A stretch of DNA of 64,000 bases from Tolypothrix sp. PCC 7712 (GCF_025860405.1 NZ_CP063785.1:3162001-3226000); one strand, 5' to 3'. Positions 36,095 to 45,572 are shown, counted from the first letter of the stretch. The notes: generated by a model not told the origin, from the letters alone. Program-made: numbers and translations.

Positions 36095-38998
36095 CTAATT
36101 TAAGATTTTGTGTTTCCGTCTTTGACGCAGCCAAGTTTTACGTAATTCTTCTGCACCTAATAAAAGTGGCGGACAGATTAACAAAAATAACCATTGCCAA
36201 AGTGTCAATGGAGAAGTAGAAAAGATATGCCGCAGAGGAGGAATTTCAATGATGGCGAGAATCAAAGTCCATTCTGTGGCAATTCCCAGCCAGATAAAAG
36301 GATTAGAAAAGAATCCTAATCGCAATATAGAAGTACGCTCAGAACGACAAGCAAAAACGTTACCGTCTTGACAAGCAACAATAATTGCTAAAGTCATAGT
36401 AGTAGCTTGAGCATAAATCAAGGCGATCGCAGGATCGGCGGTGCGAGAAAGAATTGCTGGTGCGATCGCTTGCAATGATGCCAAGTTGTAACCGTAGCTT
36501 TGCCAAACCATGAAGAAGCCAGCCATTCCTAAAGCTGCTTCGATTAATCCTAAGAAACAGTAGGCGCGTAAGAGTAAAGAACGATCCAGCAGTGGTTTCG
36601 ATTTGGCACGAGGCGGCATCTGCATTGTACCTGCTTCGGCACGTTCAGCACCTAGTGCCAGGGCTGGGATGATATCGGTTCCCAAATCCACAATCAGAAT
36701 TTGCATAATGATTAACGCTGGCGGGATTTTGAGGGTAACCATCAACAGAAATGGCACCAGTTCGGCAACATTGGATGCCAAAATATAGGTCATGAACTTG
36801 CGAATATTCTGATAGACTGAGCGTCCTTGCTCAACTGCGGCGACGATAGTGGCAAAGTTGTCGTCTGTCAGTACAATATCGGCGGCTTCTCTGGCGACAT
36901 CTGTGCCGTTCAATCCCATCGCAATGCCAATATTCGCCGCACGTAGCGCAGGTGCATCGTTCACGCCATCGCCTGTAACTGCTACTACTTCCCCGATATC
37001 TTTATAAGCTTGGACGAGGCGCAGTTTATGTTCTGGTGACATCCGCGCAAACACTAAGCCTGTACGATATTTAACAATTTGCCGCAGTTGGGCATCGGAG
37101 ATATGTCCCATGCCTTCACCAGTAACGACGCGCACCTTATCAGCTAGCAAACCAATATTGCGGGCGATCGCTTCCGCAGTCAAGCCATAATCGCCAGTTA
37201 CCATTGTGACTTTAATCCCAGCTTGATGACATTTAGCGATCGCATCGGCTACCTCTTCTCGAGGCGGATCGAACATAGCCACCAAGCCAATAAAAATCAA
37301 GTTTTGCTCTAGATCCTGGGCTTTGAGATCCAGCAACTCTTGGCTACCCCGGCGCGCCGCCAATCCCAAAACGCGAAATCCTTGCCTTGCTAAATCATCA
37401 TTAGCTTGGACAACATCATCCCAAGCCTCGTGGGTTAATTCCTGTACGGTGCCATCATGCAGAATTGTATGGCAATGCTTCAAAACTTCTAGAGGCGCAC
37501 CTTTAGTAAATGCTAAATAGGGCAATTCATCTTGCCATAACTCCGCAGCTTGCCAATTTAGCACCACCGTCATCATCCGACGGCGAGAATCGAAGGGAAT
37601 CTCGCGCAACCGTGGTAACTGCTGTTGTAAATTTTCTAAATTCAGTCCCGCTTTAGCAGCTACTACTAGCAAGGCTGCTTCCGTTGGATCGCCAATTTCT
37701 TGCCAACGGCTAGGGGCTGTCAGGTGAATTAGGCGGGCGTTAGAACAAAGGGCAGAACCGATGAGTAAAAGATTGGCTTTCCAGGCGACGGCGGTATCTG
37801 ATGGTAATCTCACTTTACCAACTGTGGGATCGTAACCTGCACCTGTGACCTCAATTAAAGCCTGGGAACTAGAAGGATGAGACTCTTCGGGTAACCAGAG
37901 ATAGCGCACCGTCATTTCATTTTTTGTTAGCGTCCCTGTCTTATCGGTGCAAATCACAGTGGTAGCGCTGAGGGTTTCCACAGATGACAGCCGCCTGACT
38001 AGGGCATTGCGCCTGGCCATGCGTCGGACACCAATCGCCAAGGATAAAGTGACAGTTGGTAATAATCCTTCTGGCACGAGTGCCACAATAATCCCGATCG
38101 CAAAAATAAAACTTTCTTTAACCTCTATCCCCACCAAAAAATACGCCAGCAAGAAAACAATAATTCCCATGCTGACAGCGATCGCAGTGATCATCCGCAC
38201 AATATAAGCCACCTGGACTTCTAAGGTGCTGGGTTCCCGCTTGACGACTGTTGTTAAATGGGCAACCTGTCCAAATTCTGTTTGGGCACCCGTAGCATAA
38301 ACCACCGCCACAGCACGCCCGGCGGCGACAGTGGAACCCGCTAACACTAAATTGGCGATTTCCGAGGGATTCACCTTTTCTTGCATCGGTTGCTCGCCTG
38401 GACGTAGCAAAGTTTTACCACCGCGAATCGGTACAGCTTCCCGCAACCTGACTGGGTAAGCATTCCGCGCTACGGGTAAAGACTCCCCTGTCATCACCGA
38501 CACATCCAAATACAAGTTATCAGCAGATATCAGACGTGCATCAGCAGAAATGCGATCGCCTTCTTCTAACTGCATCACATCACCACGCACCAACTCTCGC
38601 GCTGGGATTTGCTTCAGTTCCCCATCTCGATACACTTTCACCTGCATCGGCAATACTTTTTTTAAAGCCGATAGCGCTTGTTCTGCTTGAAACTCTTGCC
38701 AAAAACTAAAGATAGCGTTAATCCAGATTACCGCCCAAATTGCCCAGCCGAGTTCCGGTGTCCGCGAAATAAACGCTAAAATACCCGCCACCCAGAGCAG
38801 TAAAGCCATGAAATGAGTTAGTTGATCAGTAAAACGCAGCCACAGGGGACGATGAGCTGGTTCTGGTAACTCATTTGCGCCGAATTGTACAAATCTTGCT
38901 TGAGCTTCATCTGCCGATAAGCCATTGGTAGCGCTCCCTAGTGACTCATAGACCTCTTCAACCGATAATGCCCAGATAGGCTGATGAGACGATGCCAT
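36095..38998 (-). CDS. P2-type cation-transporting ATPase
   Basis: 967 residues. Actuator motif TGES at 170-173, phosphorylated Asp352 in TDKTGTLT, hinge GDGVND and about ten membrane helices. The M4 motif is PEGL at 309-312 (VPEGLLPTVTLSLA) and the M6 region has DLGTDIIPALALGAERAE. Both look closer to animal Na,K/H,K-ATPases (P2C) than to the PEAL motif of SERCA-type calcium pumps, so Na or K transport is as plausible as Ca. Single gene with no subunit partner visible. Confidence 0.9.
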   Translation of the reverse strand: MASSHQPIWALSVEEVYESLGSATNGLSADEAQARFVQFGANELPEPAHRPLWLRFTDQLTHFMALLLWVAGILAFISRTPELGWAIWAVIWINAIFSFWQEFQAEQALSALKKVLPMQVKVYRDGELKQIPARELVRGDVMQLEEGDRISADARLISADNLYLDVSVMTGESLPVARNAYPVRLREAVPIRGGKTLLRPGEQPMQEKVNPSEIANLVLAGSTVAAGRAVAVVYATGAQTEFGQVAHLTTVVKREPSTLEVQVAYIVRMITAIAVSMGIIVFLLAYFLVGIEVKESFIFAIGIIVALVPEGLLPTVTLSLAIGVRRMARRNALVRRLSSVETLSATTVICTDKTGTLTKNEMTVRYLWLPEESHPSSSQALIEVTGAGYDPTVGKVRLPSDTAVAWKANLLLIGSALCSNARLIHLTAPSRWQEIGDPTEAALLVVAAKAGLNLENLQQQLPRLREIPFDSRRRMMTVVLNWQAAELWQDELPYLAFTKGAPLEVLKHCHTILHDGTVQELTHEAWDDVVQANDDLARQGFRVLGLAARRGSQELLDLKAQDLEQNLIFIGLVAMFDPPREEVADAIAKCHQAGIKVTMVTGDYGLTAEAIARNIGLLADKVRVVTGEGMGHISDAQLRQIVKYRTGLVFARMSPEHKLRLVQAYKDIGEVVAVTGDGVNDAPALRAANIGIAMGLNGTDVAREAADIVLTDDNFATIVAAVEQGRSVYQNIRKFMTYILASNVAELVPFLLMVTLKIPPALIIMQILIVDLGTDIIPALALGAERAEAGTMQMPPRAKSKPLLDRSLLLRAYCFLGLIEAALGMAGFFMVWQSYGYNLASLQAIAPAILSRTADPAIALIYAQATTMTLAIIVACQDGNVFACRSERTSILRLGFFSNPFIWLGIATEWTLILAIIEIPPLRHIFSTSPLTLWQWLFLLICPPLLLGAEELRKTWLRQRRKHKILN

Positions 38999-39187
38999 GA
39001 TCTTGTTCGGTGTTGGGTTATTAAGAAAGGCAGAACTTAAGTGCCAACTGTCAATATAATTCGTAATTCGTAATTAATTATCCCATGACTTCATTTGAGG
39101 AATAATTAATTATTGAAAAAGGTTGTACAGATAAAGTAAATTTCACGCCCATGCATGAAAAATCAAACTTTAACTGTAGATTGTTGC

Positions 39188-39595
39188 TCACAATTTTACC
39201 TTGATGGCATCATCTAATAAACCCAAGTTTTCGGCTTGTTTAAAGGCTTGTTCTAAAGACATACCTTGTCTGGTAGCCAAATACATTAATACCATTGCGA
39301 TCGCCCGCACAGAGCTATCACAATGTATTACAGTAGGTTTGGGTAGTTCAACAATTTTTTGAAATACCTGTACTGTATTTGCAGAATTAATTTCTGTCAG
39401 TTTTATTGGCAGATTAGTATAATGTAATCCTAGCAACTGAGCGTAAAGCTGCTCGCTGCTTTGAAAACCCATTTCGTCAGGCGATCGCAAATTCAGTACA
39501 GACTTATAGCCCTCATCAGCAAGTCTTTTTAATTCTGCGGAGTCAATTTGTCCGGCAATAGTTAATTCGTTATTAATTTTTCTGATTGTTTCCAT
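39188..39595 (-). CDS. DUF442 / Blh-type phosphatase-like protein
   Basis: 135 residues. The fold pattern LTIAGQIDSAELKRLADEGYKSVLNLR is typical of DUF442 proteins (beta-lactamase hydrolase-like, dual-specificity-phosphatase related). The loop HCDSSVR at 91-97 gives Cys92 and Arg97 in CX4R spacing; the usual form has a glycine (CRSGTR), here Ser. Some family members act in sulfide or persulfide metabolism, others are phosphatases; activity here is uncertain. It is separated by 189 bp from the P-type ATPase on the same strand. Confidence 0.8.
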   Translation of the reverse strand: METIRKINNELTIAGQIDSAELKRLADEGYKSVLNLRSPDEMGFQSSEQLYAQLLGLHYTNLPIKLTEINSANTVQVFQKIVELPKPTVIHCDSSVRAIAMVLMYLATRQGMSLEQAFKQAENLGLLDDAIKVKL

Positions 39596-39803
39596 CCCTC
39601 CCTCCTCCCAAGCGGTGAATAATGAATTAAAGAAGTGTAATGTAAGTCTGGTAAATCACCCTAAATTGCTAAATAAAATTACCACACCAAAACGTTGCTT
39701 TCTTAACCCTAAGCTTGAGCTTTGTAAAGTAGAATGCAAGTTGTTTTTGTGTGGTAAATTTCAGCAACATAAAATTTATCCTTTAATTCATTTCACCAAG
39801 AAA

Positions 39804-39980
39804 TTAAAAATGTTTTTCTTCAGGAGGATCGCCTTCGTATGGTTGTACTCCTGTGGCTGGGTAATTATCGTTACTTGGTGTAAAAGCTCTAGCTGCTCCA
39901 GTATAGATATAGCGAATCACTTGTTGTGGAACTTCGATAATCGCCTGTAAGATTTGCCCAATTTTAGTTGTAGTAGACAT
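39804..39980 (-). CDS. 58-residue conserved-looking small protein
   Basis: Found by translating the minus strand; it is short. It starts MSTTTKIGQILQAIIEVPQQ, has a weakly amphipathic helix and ends DNYPATGVQPYEGDPPEEK. The YPATGVQP-x-x-GDP end is a motif I have seen in small cyanobacterial proteins, which supports a real gene. Upstream of the ATG there is a weak TGGA site. It sits between the DUF442 gene and the GerMN gene, all on the minus strand. Function unknown. Confidence 0.65.
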   Translation of the reverse strand: MSTTTKIGQILQAIIEVPQQVIRYIYTGAARAFTPSNDNYPATGVQPYEGDPPEEKHF

Positions 39981-40085
39981 AATTTTTTATCCAGAGTACA
40001 AAAAAGTTATTTAACTCAGAGAATGAAATTGAAAGTATCTATATCAAAGATAGTAATTGTTTAAGATACTTTTATCCTTCATTCT

Positions 40086-40787
40086 TCATCTTTCAATAGA
40101 AAACTCTTCAGTGAATTCTTTACGAGTTAGAGGTGCTTTTAGAGTGATACCTTCACCACCAAGGGGATAATTTTCATTCAGTAGCTTGCCATCTACGGAA
40201 ATAAAAACTTGAGCATTAGGTTCTAGACTGCTGGCTGTATACAAAACTTGAGCAACTCGATAAACCATTGAACTAGTACCACCTCCAGAGGCAAATTCAC
40301 CTGACAGGTTGACATAAATTCCTGTGGGGGTGATTTGCAACCCTAATAACTTTGTATTAGCAGGAATTGTTGTACTCAAGTTATTAGTTTGAGGATTGGT
40401 AAACATATTATTTAGTGCTGCTTTTAAAGCCACTTCTTTAGAAGCTTTATATTGAACAGTAACCAATTGCGGCACTAAATATATTTTTGTACCTTCAACT
40501 TTTACCCAATAAGTTTGAGGTTGTAATTGTATTACGGCTGGTTGGAATTTTGGCGCTGATTTTACTGCTGGTTTAGTAACTGTTGCTTGCTTTTGTGGTG
40601 GCGAAACTACACCGGGCGGAACCTGTGAAACCGGAGAATTATCTAATTGGGAAGAATTAGTTGGTGAATTGGCAGGTTTTGTTGTTTGCCAAGCCCACAA
40701 ACCACTTCCTCCAACTACCATGAGCAGAAGTAGCATAAAACCAATTAGGTATTCATGTTGAACAGAATCATGATGTTGGTTTCTCAT
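40086..40787 (-). CDS. GerMN-domain membrane-anchored protein
   Basis: 233 residues from the ATG at 40787, which has GGAG eight bases before it; the longer frame to 40859 lacks such a site. One hydrophobic helix (about 14-34, LIGFMLLLLMVVGGSGLWAW) anchors the protein. A Pro/Ser/Gln-rich linker follows, then a GerMN domain (about 90-225; ALKAALNNMF, GIYVNLSGEF, QVLYTASSL). GerMN proteins in cyanobacteria are envelope proteins of unknown role; in Bacillus GerM assists the sporulation channel. Divergent from hoxE. Confidence 0.85.
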   Translation of the reverse strand: MRNQHHDSVQHEYLIGFMLLLLMVVGGSGLWAWQTTKPANSPTNSSQLDNSPVSQVPPGVVSPPQKQATVTKPAVKSAPKFQPAVIQLQPQTYWVKVEGTKIYLVPQLVTVQYKASKEVALKAALNNMFTNPQTNNLSTTIPANTKLLGLQITPTGIYVNLSGEFASGGGTSSMVYRVAQVLYTASSLEPNAQVFISVDGKLLNENYPLGGEGITLKAPLTRKEFTEEFSIER

Positions 40788-40954
40788 AGCTAGCTCCTGC
40801 AAACTGATTGATTTAAAGAATTTTTGCAATAGCAATCCTCTAGCTACCCAAGAATCCAAAATTTATATGTTTAGCATTTTGAATTTTGAATTCCCATCTC
40901 TGGCGTAGCTCAAGGAGTTATACAATCTCGGCTTTACTTTCAAGGTAAGGAAAG

Positions 40955-41340
40955 AATTTGAGGAACTTGTGAGGATTGGGGATCGGGGATTGGGGATTGG
41001 GGATTGGGGACTGGGGATCGGGGATTGGGGATGAGGGAGATGAGGGAGATGAGGGAGATGAGGAGGATGAGGGGAAATAACAAACACCAAATCCCAAACA
41101 CCAATTAACAATTATTGACACTTCCCATTACCCATTAAGTGGTTACGCAAAATGATTCATGTCATTGCGTTCGCGCAGCGTCTCTTAAAGAAGGCTTTAC
41201 GCTTCATTCTCAATGACAAATGTATATTGTTGCGTTAGTACTTACCCAGTCCCTAGTCCCTAGTCCCCAATCCCCAATCCCCAGTCCCCAATCCCCAGTC
41301 CCCAGTCCCCAGTCCCCCATCCTCACAAGTTCCTCAAATT
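40955..41340. mobile_element. Element framed by a 22-bp inverted repeat, heptamer-rich
   Basis: A perfect 22-bp inverted repeat (AATTTGAGGAACTTGTGAGG at 40955, plus AT; mirror ending at 41340) encloses G4N3 heptamers on the left, C4N3 heptamers on the right and a diverged copy of the AGGACTTACGCAA element in the middle (about 41142-41245). A single 22-bp copy lies at 50211-50232. No target duplication was found. It occupies the space between the GerMN gene and hoxE. Confidence 0.65.
40978..41030 (+). repeat. G4N3 tract, eight G-runs
   Basis: Eight GGGG runs each separated by three bases (ATT, ATC or ACT). A canonical G-quadruplex motif on the plus strand, about 400 bp upstream of hoxE. The C-rich mirror tract is at 41243-41318. 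Confidence 0.85.
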
Positions 41341-41427
41341 ATTCCCATATAACTTCACTGTCAGGCTAAGAGCAGCTTGACACGGTAGCGGAAGCTATAT
41401 AGAACTTCTAAAAAAAGGCTCAAATTT

Positions 41428-41973
41428 ATGAATTCAGCATCTGCTGCTCAACCGAAAAACAGTAAAACAGCATCTTCAGCAACACACGCTAGTGGTGATA
41501 AACGCTTTAAGATGCTGGATGCAACTATTAAACGCTATCAGTATCAACAAGATGCACTCATTGAGATTCTGCATAAAGCGCAGGAACTTTTTGGCTATTT
41601 AGAAACCGATGTATTAATTTACGTTGCCCAAAGTTTAAAATTGCCACCTAGCCGAGTGTATGGTGTTGCGACTTTTTATCATTTATTTTCATTAGCACCA
41701 AGTGGCGCACATAGTTGTGTGATTTGTACGGGTACGGCTTGTTACGTCAAAGGCGCGCAAGCAATTTTGACAGAGTTAGAAAAATCTGACAACATTCGCG
41801 CAGGTGAAACCACACCTGATGGACAAGTTTCATTGTTAACTGCAAGGTGTCTAGGTGCTTGTGGAATTGCACCCGCTGTAGTTTTTGATGGCGCTGTCTT
41901 AGGAAATCAAACTGCTGAATCAGTACATGAATGGATACACCACTGCACCGCAGAAAGCACAAAGGAAGGCTAA
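41428..41973 (+). CDS. hoxE: HoxE, bidirectional hydrogenase diaphorase subunit
   Basis: 181 residues. Thioredoxin-like 2Fe-2S protein of the NuoE/HoxE type: cluster cysteines in CTGTACY and ARCLGACG. The first 25 residues are a Ser/Ala-rich extension. HoxE joins HoxF and HoxU in the NAD(P)H- and ferredoxin-linked diaphorase of the cyanobacterial [NiFe] hydrogenase on the cytoplasmic side. hoxF starts three bases after its stop, which supports HoxE rather than NuoE, since cyanobacterial NDH-1 lacks NuoE/F/G. Confidence 0.93.
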   Translation: MNSASAAQPKNSKTASSATHASGDKRFKMLDATIKRYQYQQDALIEILHKAQELFGYLETDVLIYVAQSLKLPPSRVYGVATFYHLFSLAPSGAHSCVICTGTACYVKGAQAILTELEKSDNIRAGETTPDGQVSLLTARCLGACGIAPAVVFDGAVLGNQTAESVHEWIHHCTAESTKEG

Positions 41974-41976
41974 AAG

Positions 41977-43623
41977 ATGGATCTAGCTGAATTAGTTGAA
42001 ATTGCCCAGAAAGAACGTGCTTCTGAGAAACCAGTGCAAGTTCGCTGTTGTATGGCGGCGGGTTGTCTGTCTGCTAATTCCGAAGCTGTCAAGAAAAGTT
42101 TGGATGCAGCTGTGACAGCTGCAGGTTTAGAAGAACAAGTGCAAGTAACTGGCGTTGGTTGTATGCGCTTGTGCTGTCAAGGGCCATTAGTGGAAGTTAA
42201 GGGAGAAATTAAACAATCTTCTGTTGAGAAACCAGTTGCAGAAGAAACCCTCGGTACGCTTTACGAAAAAGTTGCGCCAGCAGATGCACCTTCGATTATT
42301 GGCACTTTAACTGGTGGCGAAACCACAGTACAAAAAGGTGACTTAGCGCAGCCATTTTTTACCTATCAAATGCCAATTGTTTTAGAAAACAGTGGCAAAG
42401 TCGATCCCGAACGCATTCAATCTTATATTGCGGCTAAGGGTTATCAAGCGCTTTATCACGTACTGCGGGAGAAAACTCCAGCAGATGTCATCGATACCAT
42501 TACTCACAGTGGTTTGCGGGGTAGAGGTGGTGCTGGTTATCCCACAGGGGTGAAATGGGCAACAGTCGCCAAAGCTAAGGGCGATCGCAAATTTGTAATT
42601 TGCAACGCCGATGAGGGAGATCCTGGTGCATTCATGGATCGCAGCATTTTAGAAAGCGATCCCCATCGTGTTTTAGAAGGAATGGCGATCGCAGCTTATG
42701 CTGTTGGTGCAGAGCAAGGATACATCTACGTGCGCGCTGAATATCCTACTGCCATTAACCGCTTGCAAATTGCTATTCGCCAAGCCCAACGTTTGGGTAT
42801 TTTAGGCACTCAAATTTTTGACTCCCGCTTTGATTTTAAAGTTGATATCCGCATTGGTGCAGGTGCTTATGTTTGCGGTGAAGAAACCGCATTAATGGCA
42901 TCTATTGAAGGTAAACGCGGTATGCCAGAACCTCGTCCTCCCTATCCGGCTGAGTCTGGGTTGTGGGGATATCCCACTTTAATTAACAACGTCGAAACCT
43001 ACGCCAATATTTCACCAATTATTCGCAAAGGTGCTGAGTGGTTCGCCAGCATCGGTACAGAAAAGAGCAAAGGAACAAAAGTTTTTGCCCTTGCTGGTCA
43101 AATTACTAACACTGGTTTAATCGAAGTACCGATGGGAACGCCATTAGAACTAATTGTAGAAACAATGGGCGGTGGCGTACCCAATGGCGGTATAGTCAAA
43201 GCCGTACAAACAGGCGGCCCTTCCGGCGGATGTATCCCCGCATCAGCTTTTAATAGTCCGGTAGATTATGAATCACTTGCTCAACTAGGTTCAATGATGG
43301 GTTCTGGTGGCATGATCGTCATGGATCAAACCACTAACATGGTTGATGTTGCCCGTTTCTTCATGGAATTCTGCATGGATGAATCCTGCGGTAAATGCAT
43401 TCCTTGTCGGGTGGGAACTGTGCAACTACACCACTTATTAACCAAGATTAGCGAAGGCAAAGCCTCCATGACTGACTTAGCCTTGCTAGAAGAACTCTGT
43501 GAAACAGTGAAATTTACCAGCCTATGTGGTTTGGGACAGTCAGCACCCAATCCAGTATTCAGTACATTACGTTATTTCAAAGAAGAGTATTTAGCATTAA
43601 TTAAACAAGGGACAAAAGTTTAA
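41977..43623 (+). CDS. hoxF: HoxF, bidirectional hydrogenase diaphorase subunit
   Basis: 548 residues. An N-terminal 2Fe-2S thioredoxin-like part ([16 protein letters not shown]) precedes the NuoF-like core. NADH/FMN sites are [13 protein letters not shown] and [13 protein letters not shown]; the 4Fe-4S site is [12 protein letters not shown] plus a later Cys (SLCGLG). It carries the NAD(P)H-oxidising site of the hydrogenase. hoxU, hoxY and hoxH are not in this window; only a membrane protein follows. A perfect palindrome starts right after the stop. Confidence 0.96.
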   Translation: MDLAELVEIAQKERASEKPVQVRCCMAAGCLSANSEAVKKSLDAAVTAAGLEEQVQVTGVGCMRLCCQGPLVEVKGEIKQSSVEKPVAEETLGTLYEKVAPADAPSIIGTLTGGETTVQKGDLAQPFFTYQMPIVLENSGKVDPERIQSYIAAKGYQALYHVLREKTPADVIDTITHSGLRGRGGAGYPTGVKWATVAKAKGDRKFVICNADEGDPGAFMDRSILESDPHRVLEGMAIAAYAVGAEQGYIYVRAEYPTAINRLQIAIRQAQRLGILGTQIFDSRFDFKVDIRIGAGAYVCGEETALMASIEGKRGMPEPRPPYPAESGLWGYPTLINNVETYANISPIIRKGAEWFASIGTEKSKGTKVFALAGQITNTGLIEVPMGTPLELIVETMGGGVPNGGIVKAVQTGGPSGGCIPASAFNSPVDYESLAQLGSMMGSGGMIVMDQTTNMVDVARFFMEFCMDESCGKCIPCRVGTVQLHHLLTKISEGKASMTDLALLEELCETVKFTSLCGLGQSAPNPVFSTLRYFKEEYLALIKQGTKV

Positions 43624-43655
43624 TTGTAGAGACGCGATGAATCGCGTCTCTACAA
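43624..43655. repeat. Perfect palindrome after hoxF, 15-bp arms
   Basis: TTGTAGAGACGCGAT (43624-43638) and ATCGCGTCTCTACAA (43641-43655) around GA. It begins at the base after the hoxF stop codon. Same family as the nested palindrome at about 16452. It may affect mRNA ends, but no T-run follows. Confidence 0.88.
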
Positions 43656-43675
43656 GAGTCAAGAGCGACAGATGG

Positions 43676-43736
43676 GTAGGGCACGGCATACACAATCTTT
43701 GGCATATCAAATATCTTATTGGTGCCGTGCCCCTAC
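43676..43736. repeat. Imperfect inverted repeat (GTAGGGCACGGCA type)
   Basis: GTAGGGCACGGCA (43676-43688) and TGCCGTGCCCCTAC (43723-43736) with a one-base bulge. The same GTAGGGGCACGGCAT sequence forms the outer arms of the composite element at 44234. Confidence 0.7.
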
Positions 43737-43811
43737 AAAGAATTTATCTATCTTAATTTCATAATTACGAATTACGAATTACGAATTGATATTACTTTAG
43801 AGGTAAACAAT

Positions 43812-44228
43812 ATGATTTTCCTCAAAAGCATTATTGTTTGGCTAGTGTTTATCCTTGCCGAAAGCGTGAATGGTACTATTCGTACTTTCTGGCTTGTACC
43901 ATCCTTAGGTGACTTTTGGGCACATCAAATATCATTTTTCACTGGGTCGATTTTAGTTGTGGCGATCGCAACTCTTTTCGTGAAATGGCTTCATGCAACC
44001 CGCACCTCTCAATTGCTCAACATTGGGATACTGTGGATGTTACTAACTCTGAGCTTTGAGATTGGCTTAGGACGCTTTGTTTTAGGCTATTCTTGGCAGC
44101 AAATCGCCGCTGACTACAACTTATTAAATGGTGGATTAATGCCCATTGGTTTAGTTCTCTTAATATTAGCCCCATTAATCGCTGCAAAAATTCGCGGTGT
44201 TGCACTCAACAATAATCAAACTGCTTAG
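43812..44228 (+). CDS. Four-helix membrane protein downstream of hoxF
   Basis: 138 residues from the ATG at 43812, preceded by AGAGGTAAAC as ribosome-binding site. Four hydrophobic stretches (about 5-22, 35-58, 66-88, 105-128) make it an integral membrane protein. Conserved-looking polar pieces are ESVNGTIR in helix 1 and GLGRFVLGYSW between helices 3 and 4. I do not recognise a named family. It follows hoxEF by 188 bp on the same strand, so a link to the hydrogenase is possible but unproven. Confidence 0.75.
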   Translation: MIFLKSIIVWLVFILAESVNGTIRTFWLVPSLGDFWAHQISFFTGSILVVAIATLFVKWLHATRTSQLLNIGILWMLLTLSFEIGLGRFVLGYSWQQIAADYNLLNGGLMPIGLVLLILAPLIAAKIRGVALNNNQTA

Positions 44229-44233
44229 GGTGG

Positions 44234-44468
44234 ATTGTAGGGGCACGGCATTGCCCATACGTGTCAACTTAAGCTTAAAGCTATATAGGGCGGGCGTTGT
44301 ACAAAAACTTTCGCCCTCATCCCCTAACCCCTTCTCCTGGGGGAGAAGGGGAATTAAATCTCTTGCTCCCCTCTCCCGCCGGGAGAGGGGTTGGGGGTGA
44401 GGGCGAAACCTTGCACAAGAGCGGGTTTCACGTTAAGTTGACACCACTGGGCATTGCCTTGCCCTCTA
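44234..44468. mobile_element. Composite element, copy B
   Basis: Core 44261-44445 from GTGTCAACTTAAG to GTTAAGTTGACACC, flanked by outer arms ATTGTAGGGGCACGGCATTG (44234) and GGGCATTGCCTTGCCCTCTA (ending 44468). Shorter than copy A: the outermost TATACCAATT parts are absent. It begins five bases after the stop of the four-helix protein. Confidence 0.85.
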
Positions 44469-44848
44469 GAATATTGGTGTTTCGCTAACATTAATTCTCA
44501 TCGTTCGCGTAATCGATTCTGAAAATAAAGAATTCATCAAAATGGTTAAAAGGCTTACAACAAAAGGATTAATCGCATCAAACTTTTATCCATATACCCT
44601 TTAGAGGCGTGGTTAGTTCACAGTGCGATGACGGTGCGATCGCACCGATACATTCAGATTCCTACTGAAATCTTTGAGGGAAATCGGGTAAGTGTAAGCT
44701 TTCTATTCTGATTACCAAAACCAAAGCTATATATAGTAGGAATTTCATGGTTTTTTGGGAATTAATTATTTCCGATTTGGATTACGCGAATGGTGAGTTA
44801 ATTTGATTTAGTATTAGTTTCACACTGTACTGCTAAGAGAATAATTTG
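44469..44848. other. Upstream region of the GST gene with extended HIP1 palindrome
   Basis: No gene. A 16-bp perfect palindrome, CGGTGCGATCGCACCG (44632-44647), is centred on HIP1. The rest is AT-rich, and no clear promoter pair was found. Confidence 0.5.
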
Positions 44849-45526
44849 ATGCTCACTGTCCACCATTTAAACAATTCGCGCTCTCAGCGTATACTCTGGC
44901 TGCTGGAGGAACTCGGCATAGAGTACGAAATCAAGCGCTATGAACGCGATCCAAAAACTATGCTGGCTCCAGCATCGCTACGCCAGGTGCATCCACTCGG
45001 CAAGTCGCCAGTGATTACCGACGGTGCGCTCACTCTAGCGGAATCTGGTGCCATCATTGAGTATTTGGTGGAACGGTACGGTAATGGTAGGCTGATTCCT
45101 CCGACGGATACGCCAGAACGACTACGCTATACCTACTGGCTGCATTATGCAGAAGGTTCAGCGATGCCATTGCTGGTGTTTCAGCTGATTTTTGATCGCA
45201 TCGAGCATGAGCCAATGCCATTTTTTGCTAGGCCCATAGCCAGAGCGATCGCAGGACGTGTCAAAAGTTCTTTTCTAGGGCCACAGATAGCGCAGCACCT
45301 AGATTACCTAGAAGCGGAACTGCAAAAAAGCACGTGGTTTGCTGGCAATGAATTCACTGCTGCAGATATCCAAGTCAGCTTTCCCCTAGAAGCGGCTAAT
45401 GCACTAGGACGGCTAAATGCTAGCCGCCCTCATCTTATGGAATTTTTGGAGCGGATTCACGCACGACCAGCTTATCAGCGCGCCCTTGAACGTGGCGGTA
45501 CTTACGAGCTTCTGAGGTCAGCGTAA
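44849..45526 (+). CDS. Glutathione S-transferase
   Basis: 225 residues from the ATG at 44849 (an in-frame TTG directly precedes it). Thioredoxin-like N-domain with HHLNNSRSQRILWLLEELG, the cis-Pro region GKSPVI and the glutathione-binding ESGAIIEYL. An all-helical C-domain contains FTAADIQVSFPLE. It should conjugate glutathione to electrophiles in the cytoplasm. Codon usage is somewhat richer in GC than its neighbours (for example the cgc and ctg codons), so acquisition by transfer is possible. Confidence 0.92.
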   Translation: MLTVHHLNNSRSQRILWLLEELGIEYEIKRYERDPKTMLAPASLRQVHPLGKSPVITDGALTLAESGAIIEYLVERYGNGRLIPPTDTPERLRYTYWLHYAEGSAMPLLVFQLIFDRIEHEPMPFFARPIARAIAGRVKSSFLGPQIAQHLDYLEAELQKSTWFAGNEFTAADIQVSFPLEAANALGRLNASRPHLMEFLERIHARPAYQRALERGGTYELLRSA

Positions 45527-45572
45527 TTCTGGGATGAGTTGTGATTTGGTTAAACTTGCTCAACCAGAATTT

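Noticed and set aside
39615..39950. 111-codon plus-strand frame
   Set aside because: It runs antisense through the better-supported 58-residue minus-strand gene and has no family resemblance.
41428..43623. Interpretation as NDH-1 subunits NuoE/NuoF
   Set aside because: Cyanobacterial NDH-1 lacks these subunits, and HoxF-type N-terminal cysteines are present.
44297..44488. Frames translating as PSPGGEGE / PSPAGRGVGGEGE-type peptides (also at 54029 and 55981)
   Set aside because: They are translations of the repeated composite element and not genes.
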